Below, piece by piece: positions 15,801-24,039 of a stretch of DNA of 64,000 nt. Source of the DNA: Corynebacterium faecale (GTDB taxonomy: Bacteria; Actinomycetota; Actinomycetes; Mycobacteriales; Mycobacteriaceae); contig NZ_CP047204.1 in assembly GCF_030408735.1 (NCBI RefSeq), positions 1,302,001 through 1,366,000 of the forward strand, given 5' to 3'. Within the stretch, counting starts at the first letter, position 1. Every line of letters begins with the position of its first letter. The position numbers were made by a program, and so were the translations under genes. A model generated the notes under the pieces. The model saw only the letters and a program-made list of their open reading frames with translations. It did not search any database and was not told the origin of the DNA.

Positions 15801-15825
15801 TCTGCACCGCTGTTAATAAGGGGAG

Positions 15826-15850
15826 ATCCCGCCTTCGGGCGGGATTTTTC
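15826..15850 (+). terminator. rho-independent terminator of serA
   Basis: ATCCCGCC (15826-15833), TTCG tetraloop and GGCGGGAT (15838-15845) form a perfect 8-bp stem followed by a T-rich run. Confidence 0.92.
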
Positions 15851-15959
15851 TTTTGGGCCATCTTCCGGAAAACCTTGCCCGTGACGTGCCTGATACCTAT
15901 GCTGGGCCGCAATCGACGCGGCAGCGTGCAGCCGGTTCCCACCAGAGGAGGAAATCAAC

Positions 15960-16436
15960 ATGACCGATGAAATCACCAAGGAAGATGTTGTAGGCAAGTT
16001 GCGGGACGTAAGCTGGGTCATGATGACCACCGCCACCGCCGACGGCAAACTGGTGTCCCACCCGATGGTTCCGCAGGAGGTCACCGATGACGCGGATGTC
16101 TGGTTCTTCATTTCACTCACCGGCGGTCACGCCGAAGCGCTTCGGGCCAGTTCACAGGTGAACATGTCTGTGGCTGAAGCTGGATCCTGGCTCTCAGTGG
16201 CTGCCGAGGTTGAATTCATCCACGACCCCGCAAAGGTCGATGAGCTGTGGAACAAAGACGTGGAAGGCTGGTTCGAGGGCAAGGACGATCCTGCTCTCGG
16301 GTTGATCAGGGCTAACTCTGACTCCGCCCAGTTCTGGGGCCTTCCGGGAGGGAAGATGTCCGCCCTGGCACGGATCGTGAAGTCACGTGTCTCCGGTGAG
16401 CGCACCGGCGGTGGTTCTGAGACCATGGAGCTCTAG
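15960..16436 (+). CDS. pyridoxamine 5'-phosphate oxidase-like (general stress protein 26 type) protein (158 aa)
   Basis: ATG 15960 is preceded by GAGGAGG. The split-barrel FMN-binding fold of the PNPOx-like family is indicated by DVSWVMMTTATADGKLVSHP near the N-terminus, ADVWFFISLTGGHAEAL, and the late WFEGKDDPALGLIRA and SAQFWGLPGG segments typical of the general stress protein 26 group. Members bind flavin or related cofactors, but few have known substrates, so no reaction is assigned. It stands alone between the serA terminator and a palindromic intergenic region. Confidence 0.85.
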   Translation: MTDEITKEDVVGKLRDVSWVMMTTATADGKLVSHPMVPQEVTDDADVWFFISLTGGHAEALRASSQVNMSVAEAGSWLSVAAEVEFIHDPAKVDELWNKDVEGWFEGKDDPALGLIRANSDSAQFWGLPGGKMSALARIVKSRVSGERTGGGSETMEL

Positions 16437-16485
16437 GAACTCTCGCCAGCACCCGCCCTGACGCCCCAACTACGACATCACCCCC

Positions 16486-16563
16486 AACTACGACATCGCA
16501 TCACAGACATCAGTCCAAAAACACCGGTTTTCCGACTGATGTCTGCGATGCGATGTCGTGGTT
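16486..16563. repeat. long imperfect palindrome (30-bp arms)
   Basis: Arms 16486-16515 and 16534-16563 match at 28 of 30 positions as an inverted repeat. The loop contains a nested AAAAC/GTTTT stem. A partial direct copy of the left arm (CCAACTACGACATC) lies immediately upstream at about 16466-16479. There is no T-run, so it is not a simple terminator. It looks like a mobile or regulatory palindromic unit. Confidence 0.8.
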
Positions 16564-16659
16564 TGAGCCAAAAGCACTCTGACCCCGATGACACCCCATG
16601 CACCTGTCGCCCGGTAGCGTGAAAACCGATAAAGGTTCACCTGCGAAAGGACACCCCTC

Positions 16660-17598
16660 ATGGTGCAGATTATTCCCCGGTCCGATGTCACCGCCGAACG
16701 GATTGTGGAGCTGTTGCGCGACAATCAGGTCGATGCTGCACTGTGCACAACCGCAACCGGCATCGGGGTCTACGTTCCCACCACGCACTTTGAGATCGTC
16801 ATCAGCACCGGTGACTGGCTCATCGCCAGAGCCACCTGGGTGGGGGAGCTGAGCACCGCTGATTATGTCCGATCCCTGGTGGCACTGAACGCCGCTAACA
16901 ATGCAGGCCCGATGCCAAAGTTCAGCATCGACACCCCCGCAGAACATCCCGGTGGCCTGGTCAGTGTGCTCAAAGCTGATGAGGGGCCTCTCGAAGTCTC
17001 TGCATCATTGGTATATCCGCTGGGTGACGGCGTCACTGAGACCCAGCTGCGCTCTTTCCTCGCCGAGGTGATCAACGCCGGCATTCGCCTCACCCGTGAA
17101 TTCCATGCCCTGTACCCGGAACGGTCCCCGAAACAGCCGGGTGAGACCTTCCGCATCGGTGTCTCAGATGGTGCGCCTGCAGACAAAGTCACCCCACAGC
17201 GTGTGGAGCAGTGGTTCATCGCCCAGGGTGTGGATGAGGCACCCTTCGACGAAGCCACGAAATGCATCAGCCTTTCCCTGGACGACATGCCCGTGGACGT
17301 GGACTTCGATGATCCCGAGGTGCTCCAGGTTCAGGCCAGCATGCTGCTCCCCGGAAACCCTGACGCACAGGAGGATATTGATGCCACCGCGTTCCTACAT
17401 CTGTGTAACCGCGCGAACCTGGATTCGCTGCTGTCCGGTATCTCCATGATCAAACAGCATGAGGTTTTAGGAATTTTTTCCCATGTGGCGGTGCCCATCC
17501 GTGCAGGTCTGAACGATTCTCAGCTGGCTCAGGCCCTCAATGGTGGGGTGGTGGGTGCCACTGCGCAGATGCGAGCGGTACTTCATCAGCTAAACTAA
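16660..17598 (+). CDS. YbjN-domain protein (312 aa)
   Basis: ATG 16660 follows GAAAGGA. The protein has two halves that both look like YbjN (type III chaperone-like) domains. The first begins [20 protein letters not shown] and contains [19 protein letters not shown]. The second begins [20 protein letters not shown] and contains [20 protein letters not shown]. Such proteins are common in actinobacteria and their role is unknown. It lies directly upstream of leuB (34-base gap to the LeuB start) with no terminator seen, so co-transcription with leuB is possible. Confidence 0.8.
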   Translation: MVQIIPRSDVTAERIVELLRDNQVDAALCTTATGIGVYVPTTHFEIVISTGDWLIARATWVGELSTADYVRSLVALNAANNAGPMPKFSIDTPAEHPGGLVSVLKADEGPLEVSASLVYPLGDGVTETQLRSFLAEVINAGIRLTREFHALYPERSPKQPGETFRIGVSDGAPADKVTPQRVEQWFIAQGVDEAPFDEATKCISLSLDDMPVDVDFDDPEVLQVQASMLLPGNPDAQEDIDATAFLHLCNRANLDSLLSGISMIKQHEVLGIFSHVAVPIRAGLNDSQLAQALNGGVVGATAQMRAVLHQLN

Positions 17599-17632
17599 AA
17601 AAGTTCACATGGTGAGAAAGGAATCCCACAAA

Positions 17633-18655
17633 ATGAAACTTGCTGTTATCGGTGGAGACGGAATCGGCCCAGAGGTCACTGCAGAAGCCCTCAAGGTGCT
17701 CCGTGCCGTCCGCGACGATATTGAGACCACGGATCTGGACCTCGGTGCACGCCGTTACCTGCGCAACGGTGAGCTGCTCACCGATGAGGACCTGGCCCTG
17801 CTCCGCGAACATGACGCCATCCTCCTCGGTGCCATCGGTGCACCGGGTTCCGTGCCCCCGGGAGTGTTGGAACGCGGTCTGCTGCTCAAGCTGCGCTTCG
17901 CCCTGGATCACCACGTCAACCTGCGTCCCTCCAAGCTGTATGAGGGTGTGGAATCACCACTGAGAAACCCCGGCAACATTGATTTCGTGGTTGTCCGCGA
18001 GGGCACAGAGGGTGCCTATACCGGCAACGGTGGCGCCATCCGTGTCGGCACCCCGCATGAGATCGCCAATGAGACCTCCGTGAACACCCGCTACGGTGCT
18101 GAGCGCGTCATTCGTTATGCCTTCGAGTTGGCCCAGTCCCGCCGCAAGCATCTCACCCTGGTGCATAAGACCAACGTCCTGGTCCACGGTGGTGGCCTGT
18201 GGCAGCGCACCGTTGATGAGGTGGCCGCGGAATACCCTGAGGTCACCGTCGATTACAACCACATCGACGCCGCCACCATCTACCTGGTGACCAACCCTTC
18301 GCGCTTTGATGTCATTGTCACCGATAATCTCTTCGGCGATATCATCACCGATGAAGCCGGCGCTGTCTCCGGTGGCATCGGACTGGCCGCCTCCGGCAAT
18401 ATCGACGCCACCGGTACCAACCCATCCATGTTCGAGCCGGTCCACGGTTCCGCACCGGACATCGAGGGTCAGGGCATCGCTGATCCGACCGCTGCCATCC
18501 TGTCCGCAGCCATGCTGCTGCGCCATGTGGGCGATGAGGCCAACGCCGTGCGCATCGAAGAGGCCGTGGCTCAGGATGTCGCCTCACGCGATCCGGAAGC
18601 TCCGATCTCCACCGTGGAGGTCGGCGACCGCATCGCAGCAGCCGTCACCGCTTAA
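17633..18655 (+). CDS. leuB: 3-isopropylmalate dehydrogenase (340 aa)
   Basis: Oxidatively decarboxylates 3-isopropylmalate in leucine synthesis. ATG 17633 is chosen because AGAAAGGA lies 11 bases upstream and the protein then begins directly at the first strand, [20 protein letters not shown]. Family signatures are [20 protein letters not shown], the active-site region [18 protein letters not shown] and [20 protein letters not shown]. Length agrees with the corynebacterial enzyme. It is separated from leuCD by about 17 kb, as in C. glutamicum. A GCTCCGCG/CGCGGAGC hairpin without a T-run lies downstream at 18688-18710. Confidence 0.97.
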   Translation: MKLAVIGGDGIGPEVTAEALKVLRAVRDDIETTDLDLGARRYLRNGELLTDEDLALLREHDAILLGAIGAPGSVPPGVLERGLLLKLRFALDHHVNLRPSKLYEGVESPLRNPGNIDFVVVREGTEGAYTGNGGAIRVGTPHEIANETSVNTRYGAERVIRYAFELAQSRRKHLTLVHKTNVLVHGGGLWQRTVDEVAAEYPEVTVDYNHIDAATIYLVTNPSRFDVIVTDNLFGDIITDEAGAVSGGIGLAASGNIDATGTNPSMFEPVHGSAPDIEGQGIADPTAAILSAAMLLRHVGDEANAVRIEEAVAQDVASRDPEAPISTVEVGDRIAAAVTA

Positions 18656-18724
18656 ACACGCCCCTGAGGTATGGGGGTAACCTTCTGGCTCCGCGAAACC
18701 TCCGCGGAGCACAGGCACTTCTCC

Positions 18725-18737
18725 TAAAGTAAACAGC
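18725..18737 (+). promoter_or_regulatory. -10 box (TAAAGT) for a leaderless start
   Basis: TAAAGT at 18725-18730 is followed after 7 bases by ATG 18738, with no ribosome binding site. Confidence 0.5.
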
Positions 18738-20594
18738 ATGTCGGTTGAACTAGAGGAGATCCGCGACTTTCTCGCCGGTTTCGAACCATTCATACGCCTC
18801 CCGGAGCATGAACTGGATGAGCTGCCCAAAAAGATGACCATGGAGTACTTCCGCCGTGGTGAGGAGATCATCCGCTTCGGGGAGGAGAACAACGCACTGC
18901 GGGTTATCCGCTCAGGTGCCATTGATGTCCTGGATGAGGATGGCACCCTGCTGGACCGGAGGGAAGCAGGTCGTTCCTTCGGTTATTCCACAATGACCAA
19001 GGACCGCATCTCCCGGTACACCATGGTGGCGGTGGAGGACAGCCTCGTGTTGAGCATCAAACGCGAGGAACTCATACCACTGGCCGAGCGTAACCCCGAT
19101 ATGGCGCGGTACTACTCCAGTTGGTCCAAACGCATCCGCGCGGCCGCTGATGAACTGCGGAAGGAATCAAGTTCCAAGGTGCTGCGCACCCGGCTGGGGG
19201 AGTTTAAGATCAATAATCCGGTCTCGGTTGATCCGGGTGTCTCCATTCAGCAGGCCGCACAGACCATGGAGGAACACCGGGTCTCCTCCCTGCTCATCCA
19301 GACCGATGGTGAACTCATCGGTATCGCCACTGACCGCGATATGCGTGGTCGCGTGGTGGCGGCTGGGCTGGACATCAGCCAGGCGGTGTCCACCATCATG
19401 ACCCCGAACCCGCGCACCGCCACCTCCCAGGACCTGGCCTTCGAGGCAATGTTGCTCATGGCTGAACTGCGCATCCACCACCTTCCAATCGTGGATGAGG
19501 GTCGGATTTCCGGCATCGTGACCTCGGCGGACATCATGCGCCTGCTGCGCCATGACCCGATCTATCTCACCGCTGATCTGTCCCGGAAGAACACCGTGGA
19601 GGAGCTGTCTAACACCTATCAATCGGCCTCCGAGGTGGCAGCCCGGTTCATCGACCGGGGTGCCTCCGCAGAGGAGGTCAGCAGCCTTCTCACCGTGGCG
19701 GCGGACTCCCTGGCGAGGCGGCTGCTCACCCTGGGTGAGGAGAAATTCGGCGCACCGCCGGTGCCCTACGCCTTCGTGGTGGTCGGCTCCCAGGGCAGGA
19801 AAGAAATGGGTCTGGCCTCTGATCAGGACAACTGCCTGCTGCTGGATAACTCCTATGATGAGCGGGAACACGGGGACTATTTCGCGGCATTGACTGATTT
19901 CGTCTGCCGTGGCCTCGACCGCGCCGGCCAGGTACTCTGCCCAGGCGACATGATGGCCTCCAACCCGGAGTGGCGCAAGACAGAGAGTCAGTGGCTGGAC
20001 ACCTTCCACGACTGGATCCAGGCACCGGAACCGGACGCGCTGCTCAATGCTCAGATCTTCTTCGATTTCCGGGCCATCCACGGGGAATTCGAGAAGGCGA
20101 AGGAAGTCCACCAGGCCGCCGTGGAGATGGCGCGTGGCGCCCGCCGGTTCCATGCCCACCTGGCAGCCCTCGCAGCCCGCCGGGACCCACCGGTCGGCTT
20201 CTTCCGGAACTTCGTGGTGGAACGCTCCGGTGAGTACGGAGCCACCCTCGATGTGAAGAAGGGGGGCACCGCCGGCATCGTCCAGATGGCTCGCCTGTAC
20301 GCCCTGGCCACGGGTAGTGACGCCATTGGCACCCGCGAACGTCTGGAATCCGCAGCAGGTCATGGTCATGTCTCCACCCGGGGAGCACAGGATCTACTGG
20401 ATGCCTTCGAGTTCCTGGGCAGCATCGCGTTCCAACACCAGTCCTATCTGATCAAGACGGGGGAGAAGCCCAACTACCACATTGATCCGAAGAACCTCGG
20501 CCGTCTGGACAGGGATCATCTGCGTGATGCCTTCACCATCATCAAGGGAATGCAGACGGCGCTCGCCACCAAGTACCCCGTGAGGAATATCTGA
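18738..20594 (+). CDS. cNMP-binding / CBS / DUF294 nucleotidyltransferase signalling protein (618 aa)
   Basis: Domains in order: cyclic-nucleotide-binding-like barrel (about 15-130, YFRRGEEIIRFGEENNALRV), a CBS pair (about 155-275, MEEHRVSSLLIQTDGELIGI and IVDEGRISGIVTSADIM), DUF294 putative nucleotidyltransferase (FVVVGSQGRKEMGLASDQDN near 350, with the GSxGRxE...D.D metal site), and a C-terminal DUF294 helical domain ending in IKGMQTALATKYPVRNI. It probably senses a nucleotide or adenosyl ligand and modifies an unknown target. Its stop overlaps the start of a DnaQ-like exonuclease gene by one base, and such pairs are conserved in many bacteria, so the two are likely to act together. Confidence 0.88.
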   Translation: MSVELEEIRDFLAGFEPFIRLPEHELDELPKKMTMEYFRRGEEIIRFGEENNALRVIRSGAIDVLDEDGTLLDRREAGRSFGYSTMTKDRISRYTMVAVEDSLVLSIKREELIPLAERNPDMARYYSSWSKRIRAAADELRKESSSKVLRTRLGEFKINNPVSVDPGVSIQQAAQTMEEHRVSSLLIQTDGELIGIATDRDMRGRVVAAGLDISQAVSTIMTPNPRTATSQDLAFEAMLLMAELRIHHLPIVDEGRISGIVTSADIMRLLRHDPIYLTADLSRKNTVEELSNTYQSASEVAARFIDRGASAEEVSSLLTVAADSLARRLLTLGEEKFGAPPVPYAFVVVGSQGRKEMGLASDQDNCLLLDNSYDEREHGDYFAALTDFVCRGLDRAGQVLCPGDMMASNPEWRKTESQWLDTFHDWIQAPEPDALLNAQIFFDFRAIHGEFEKAKEVHQAAVEMARGARRFHAHLAALAARRDPPVGFFRNFVVERSGEYGATLDVKKGGTAGIVQMARLYALATGSDAIGTRERLESAAGHGHVSTRGAQDLLDAFEFLGSIAFQHQSYLIKTGEKPNYHIDPKNLGRLDRDHLRDAFTIIKGMQTALATKYPVRNI

Positions 20595-21277
20595 TGTTCA
20601 GTACCCTCTTCGGCGGGCGCGGGCGGTCCGGACGGACCCCGCGGTCCAAACTCGCCACGGGAGCCTTGAAGGAATTCTACGAGGTGCAGGCTCCGCACCC
20701 GTCGACAAGCTTGGACGAGCTACCACTGCTCGCCGTCGATGTTGAGACAACCGGCCTGAAACCGGACCAGCACCAGATCGTCTCCATCGGGTGGGTGCCC
20801 GTCACCGGGCGTGTCATCGAGCTCGGTGGCGCGGGTTACCGCGTGATCCGGGGCAGTGAAGGGTTCAGCGTGGGGTCGTCGGCCGTGATCCACCGCCTCA
20901 CCGATGATGAACTTGCCATGGGCGTCAGTATGGAGGAGGCGCTGACTGATCTGCTCGCCGCGTTGCGTGGCCGGGCGCTGCTCGCTCACTTCGCGCAGAT
21001 GGAGCAGGGTTTTCTCTCCGCAGCCACCCAGGAGATCTTCGGTGCGCCGCTGCAGCTGCCGGTCGTGGACACCTTCGCCATCGAACGCAGGCACATGGAG
21101 AAGATGTCCACCTATCCCCGCGGTGAGGATCTGCGCCTGGCGCGCGTGCGGGCGCGGTACGGACTGCCGCAGTACTCCAACCACCAGGCGCTGACTGATG
21201 CGCTGGCCTGTGCGGAGCTGTATCTGGCGCAGAGCAGTGAGCTCAACGCCAATACCCTGCGCGAGGTGGCTGAATAA
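20594..21277 (+). CDS. DnaQ-like 3'-5' exonuclease (227 aa)
   Basis: DEDDh-family exonuclease. Exo I is LLAVDVETTGLKPDQ (Asp and Glu near residues 49 and 51). The Exo II region is ALLAHFAQMEQGFLSAA, with Glu where Asp is more usual, and Exo III is SNHQALTDALACAELYL with the catalytic His and Asp. The first 40 residues are a basic extension. It starts at ATG 20594 within the stop of the CBS/DUF294 gene. The pairing suggests nucleotide or RNA end processing controlled by the upstream sensor rather than replication proofreading; this is inference. C. glutamicum has the same gene at the same place (dnaQ2). Confidence 0.85.
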   Translation: MFSTLFGGRGRSGRTPRSKLATGALKEFYEVQAPHPSTSLDELPLLAVDVETTGLKPDQHQIVSIGWVPVTGRVIELGGAGYRVIRGSEGFSVGSSAVIHRLTDDELAMGVSMEEALTDLLAALRGRALLAHFAQMEQGFLSAATQEIFGAPLQLPVVDTFAIERRHMEKMSTYPRGEDLRLARVRARYGLPQYSNHQALTDALACAELYLAQSSELNANTLREVAE

Positions 21278-21357
21278 ACCCAGCTGGAAACCCTGCTGTT
21301 AACCCTGCCGTAAAACCCATGTGTGGCCCTGGGCTGAGAAGCACAGCAGGTACAGAG

Positions 21358-21370
21358 TAGTATGGCCGTT
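21358..21370 (+). promoter_or_regulatory. -10 box (TAGTAT) for leaderless odx start
   Basis: TAGTAT at 21358-21363 lies 7 bases before ATG 21371. It supports the downstream ATG over the in-frame ATG at 21362, which would fall inside the box. Confidence 0.5.
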
Positions 21371-22177
21371 ATGCGTTTTGGAAGAATTGCCACCCCAGAT
21401 GGAATGTGTTTTTGCACTATTGAAGGCGAAGGAGATGATGTAGCAAACCTGACCGCCAAGGAGATTGAAGGCACCCCCTTCACCGAGGTCAAGCACACCG
21501 GCCGCGAATGGCCACTGCAGGATGTACGTCTGCTCGCCCCGATGCTGCCCAGCAAGGTCGTGGCCATCGGCCGCAACTACGCCGATCACGTCGCGGAAGT
21601 GTTCAAAGAATCAGCCGAGCACCTGCCTCCGACCCTGTTCCTCAAGCCCCCGACATCAGTCACCGGACCGGGCGCACCCATCCGTATCCCGGATTTCGCC
21701 ACCAAGGTTGAGTTCGAGGGTGAGCTCGCGGTGGTCATCTCTAAGCCCTGCAAGAATGTCAAGGCTGAAGACTGGAAGTCTGTTGTTCTCGGCTTCACCA
21801 TCGTCAATGATGTCTCCTCCCGTGACCTGCAGTTCGCCGATGGTCAGTGGGCACGCGCCAAGGGCATTGACACCTTCTGCCCACTCGGCCCGTGGATTGA
21901 ATCCGATATCGACAGCTTCGATCTGGACAACCTGCCGATCAAGGCCCGTCTGACCCGCGATGGTGAGACCCAGCTCAAGCAGGATTCCAACTCCACACAG
22001 ATGATCATGAAGATGGGCCAGATCATCGAATTCATCACCGCTTCCATGACTCTGCTGCCCGGCGATGTCATCTGCACCGGTTCCCCTGCCGGCACTGAAG
22101 CCATGGTCAACGGCGATGTCATTGAGATTGAGATCCCCGGCCTGGGCAAGCTTGGAAACCCGGTGGTGGACGCCTAA
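21371..22177 (+). CDS. odx: oxaloacetate decarboxylase, FAH superfamily (268 aa)
   Basis: Start ATG 21371 gives MRFGRIATPDGMCFCTIEGE and follows a -10 box at leaderless spacing. The protein is a fumarylacetoacetate-hydrolase-fold enzyme: VVAIGRNYADHVAEV, metal ligands in EFEGELAVVI (E-x-E) and the Asp of GFTIVNDVSSRD, and the conserved DVICTGSPAG. The position between dnaQ2-like and gltX genes and the 268-residue length match Cg1458 of C. glutamicum, which was shown to be a metal-dependent oxaloacetate decarboxylase. Related FAH enzymes also act as acylpyruvases, so some substrate breadth is possible. A methyltransferase gene starts on the very next base after the stop. Confidence 0.88.
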   Translation: MRFGRIATPDGMCFCTIEGEGDDVANLTAKEIEGTPFTEVKHTGREWPLQDVRLLAPMLPSKVVAIGRNYADHVAEVFKESAEHLPPTLFLKPPTSVTGPGAPIRIPDFATKVEFEGELAVVISKPCKNVKAEDWKSVVLGFTIVNDVSSRDLQFADGQWARAKGIDTFCPLGPWIESDIDSFDLDNLPIKARLTRDGETQLKQDSNSTQMIMKMGQIIEFITASMTLLPGDVICTGSPAGTEAMVNGDVIEIEIPGLGKLGNPVVDA

Positions 22178-22804
22178 ATGGCACAGGAACACCATCACCA
22201 CAACCATGAGGACGGGCCAGGTATTCTGGCCACCCCCGAAGAGGCTGATGCCCTGTACGCCGGTGCTGAACAGGTATGGAGCGGCAATCCCAACCAGGCG
22301 CTCCTGGCATACCTGGGTCAGGAACCTGCCCGCGGTTCGGCCCTGGATATCGGTTGCGGTGAGGGTGCAGACCTGGTGTGGCTTGCCGGCCGCGGCTGGG
22401 AGGTCACCGGTATTGATTTTTCCCCCACTGCGGTTGCGCGGGCCCGCGCGCTTCTCCGCGACACCCTGACCACTGATCAGCAAGCTGCTGTTCTCGAGGT
22501 CTCCTTCACCGAGTTCGCCATCGAATCAGGCCGTACCTTCGACCTGGTGACCTGCTCCTATGGGCAGATCCCCGCCAATGAGACCTCCCTGCGTCAGCTG
22601 GAAGGGCTGGTGGCACCCGGTGGCACCCTGTTTTTCGCCCATCACGATATCGAGGCGGAATCCATCGCCATGCCACGGTGGATCGCGGAGAACTTAAGCG
22701 ATGATTTCACAGTGACCGTCCTGGAGACTTTCGAGCGCGATGTCCGCACCGGCGCCGGTGCACACCACCACGCTGACATCGTGATCCGGGCGGAGAAACG
22801 CTAG
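22178..22804 (+). CDS. SAM-dependent class I methyltransferase (208 aa)
   Basis: ATG 22178 immediately follows the odx TAA (TAAATG), so the genes are coupled. The N-terminus is His-rich (MAQEHHHHNHEDG). Motif I is ALDIGCGEGADLVWLAGRGW and the acidic post-I residue is in VTGIDFSPTAVARAR. A TehB-like core follows (DLVTCSYGQIPANETSLRQL, LVAPGGTLFFAHHD). A second His cluster (GAGAHHHADIVIRAEKR) ends the protein. The substrate is unknown; TehB-like enzymes methylate metalloids, thiols or small molecules, and the His clusters hint at metal binding. Confidence 0.85.
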   Translation: MAQEHHHHNHEDGPGILATPEEADALYAGAEQVWSGNPNQALLAYLGQEPARGSALDIGCGEGADLVWLAGRGWEVTGIDFSPTAVARARALLRDTLTTDQQAAVLEVSFTEFAIESGRTFDLVTCSYGQIPANETSLRQLEGLVAPGGTLFFAHHDIEAESIAMPRWIAENLSDDFTVTVLETFERDVRTGAGAHHHADIVIRAEKR

Positions 22805-22846
22805 CACTACAGGCCCAGAGCTACAGGCCTGGAGCTACAGGCCCAG
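22805..22846. repeat. three tandem 14-bp units
   Basis: Three adjacent copies of a unit close to AGCTACAGGCCCAG lie at 22805-22818, 22819-22832 and 22833-22846; the first differs at its left end. The last copy contains the stop codon of the isochorismate synthase gene. The repeats sit between two convergent genes. Confidence 0.6.
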
Positions 22847-23965
22847 TGAGCGCATGATGGTGCGCAGCTTGGCCGAGGTCTCATCGAGTTCCTCCTGCGC
22901 ATCAGAATCCGCCACGATGCCACCGCCCGCCCATGCGCGGGCGGTTTTTCCATCCGCGGCGACCTCTGCACAGCGGATGGCCACCATGTATTCGCCATCG
23001 CCGGCGGCGTCACACCAGCCGACAGCACCGGCATAGAAGTTGCGGGGTGATTCAGCCTCCACGATCAGTGCCTCCGCCGCGTCGGTCGGGGTGCCGCAGA
23101 TCGCCGGGGTGGGGTGGACCCGGATCGCCAGTTCCAGCGCCGTGGTGGAGGAGTCCCTGAGGGTGCCCACGATCGGGGTGGCCAGGTGCCACATCTCATT
23201 GGTGCGGGTCAGTTCCGGGTGTTCTGGGATGTCCACGTGCTCACAGAGTGGCTCTAATGCCTGACGGATGTGCTCAACCACGTAGGCGTGTTCCTCCAGG
23301 TTCTTGGAGCTGTTGTGCAGCGTGCGGGCGGTGCGGGCATCCTCATTGGGATCCTGCGAGCGTGGTGCGGAACCTGCCAGAGGATAGGCGGTGACGGTGG
23401 AGCCCTGGCGTTTGATCAGTACTTCGGGGGAGGAGCCGACCAGCATGCGGCCGTCGAACTCCGGGCCGGCGGCGGACAGGTCGGTGATGAAGCCGTCGCG
23501 GTTGTAGGAATTGTCGATCAGCCGCGCGGCCACCAGGCGGGGATCCACCGGGGGATCAAAGCTGATGTCCACGGCGCGGGCCAGCACCACCTTCTGCAGA
23601 ACAGTGTTACGGATGGTGTTGATGGCGGCGTCCACCCGCCGGAGGTGTTCATCGGGGGACGGGTCCATGCCGGCCACCTGCGCGGTGAGCACCGAGCCGG
23701 GGCCGTAACGGTAGTGCGCATGCGGTTCCAGGGGGCCTTCTTCCCGGATGATGGTGACGGGAACTGACAACGCTGCGGGCTTGTCGCGTTCGAAGGGAAG
23801 CGCGCCCACGACCATCTCCACCCGGCCCTCGCGGAGGGCATCCACGGCCTCCCAGGCGTCCGTGAAGGTCTCCACCGAGCCCTGGGTCCGGATGGAGCCG
23901 TGTGCACGCGAGAGGAGGAAATCCGGTGCGGTGGAGGGTGCCTGGGGATCACGGTGGGTAGACAT
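22835..23965 (-). CDS. isochorismate synthase, MenF/EntC type (376 aa)
   Basis: Chorismate-utilising enzyme that isomerises chorismate to isochorismate for menaquinone or, less likely here, a catechol siderophore. The C-terminal catalytic domain shows VLQKVVLARAVDISFDPPVD, the conserved TAYPLAGSAPRSQDP, NLEEHAYVVEHIRQALEPLC and VHPTPAICGTPTDAAEALI, followed by FYAGAVGWCDAAGDGEYMVA. These are the markers of isochorismate synthases rather than anthranilate synthases. Length is normal. No other men or ent genes are in the window. The start at ATG 23965 is supported by a TAGAAT box eight bases upstream (leaderless). gltX is divergent, with 74 bases between the two starts. Confidence 0.9.
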   Translation of the reverse strand: MSTHRDPQAPSTAPDFLLSRAHGSIRTQGSVETFTDAWEAVDALREGRVEMVVGALPFERDKPAALSVPVTIIREEGPLEPHAHYRYGPGSVLTAQVAGMDPSPDEHLRRVDAAINTIRNTVLQKVVLARAVDISFDPPVDPRLVAARLIDNSYNRDGFITDLSAAGPEFDGRMLVGSSPEVLIKRQGSTVTAYPLAGSAPRSQDPNEDARTARTLHNSSKNLEEHAYVVEHIRQALEPLCEHVDIPEHPELTRTNEMWHLATPIVGTLRDSSTTALELAIRVHPTPAICGTPTDAAEALIVEAESPRNFYAGAVGWCDAAGDGEYMVAIRCAEVAADGKTARAWAGGGIVADSDAQEELDETSAKLRTIMRSLGL

Positions 23966-23979
23966 GACAACTCATTCTA
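23966..23979 (-). promoter_or_regulatory. -10 box (TAGAAT) for leaderless isochorismate synthase start
   Basis: On the minus strand TAGAAT (23974-23979) precedes ATG 23965 by 8 bases with no ribosome binding site. Confidence 0.45.
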
Positions 23980-24026
23980 ATATCACTGGTTGGCGGGGTG
24001 AACGCACGGTGACGGTGCGGGGCGAT

Positions 24027-24039
24027 TACCATAGCCAGC
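24027..24039 (+). promoter_or_regulatory. -10 box (TACCAT) for leaderless gltX start
   Basis: TACCAT at 24027-24032 precedes ATG 24040 by 7 bases. Confidence 0.4.

Noticed and set aside
22805..22846. Tandem 14-bp units as the start of a CRISPR array
   Set aside because: The units are contiguous with no spacers and too short for CRISPR repeats; no cas genes are in the window.
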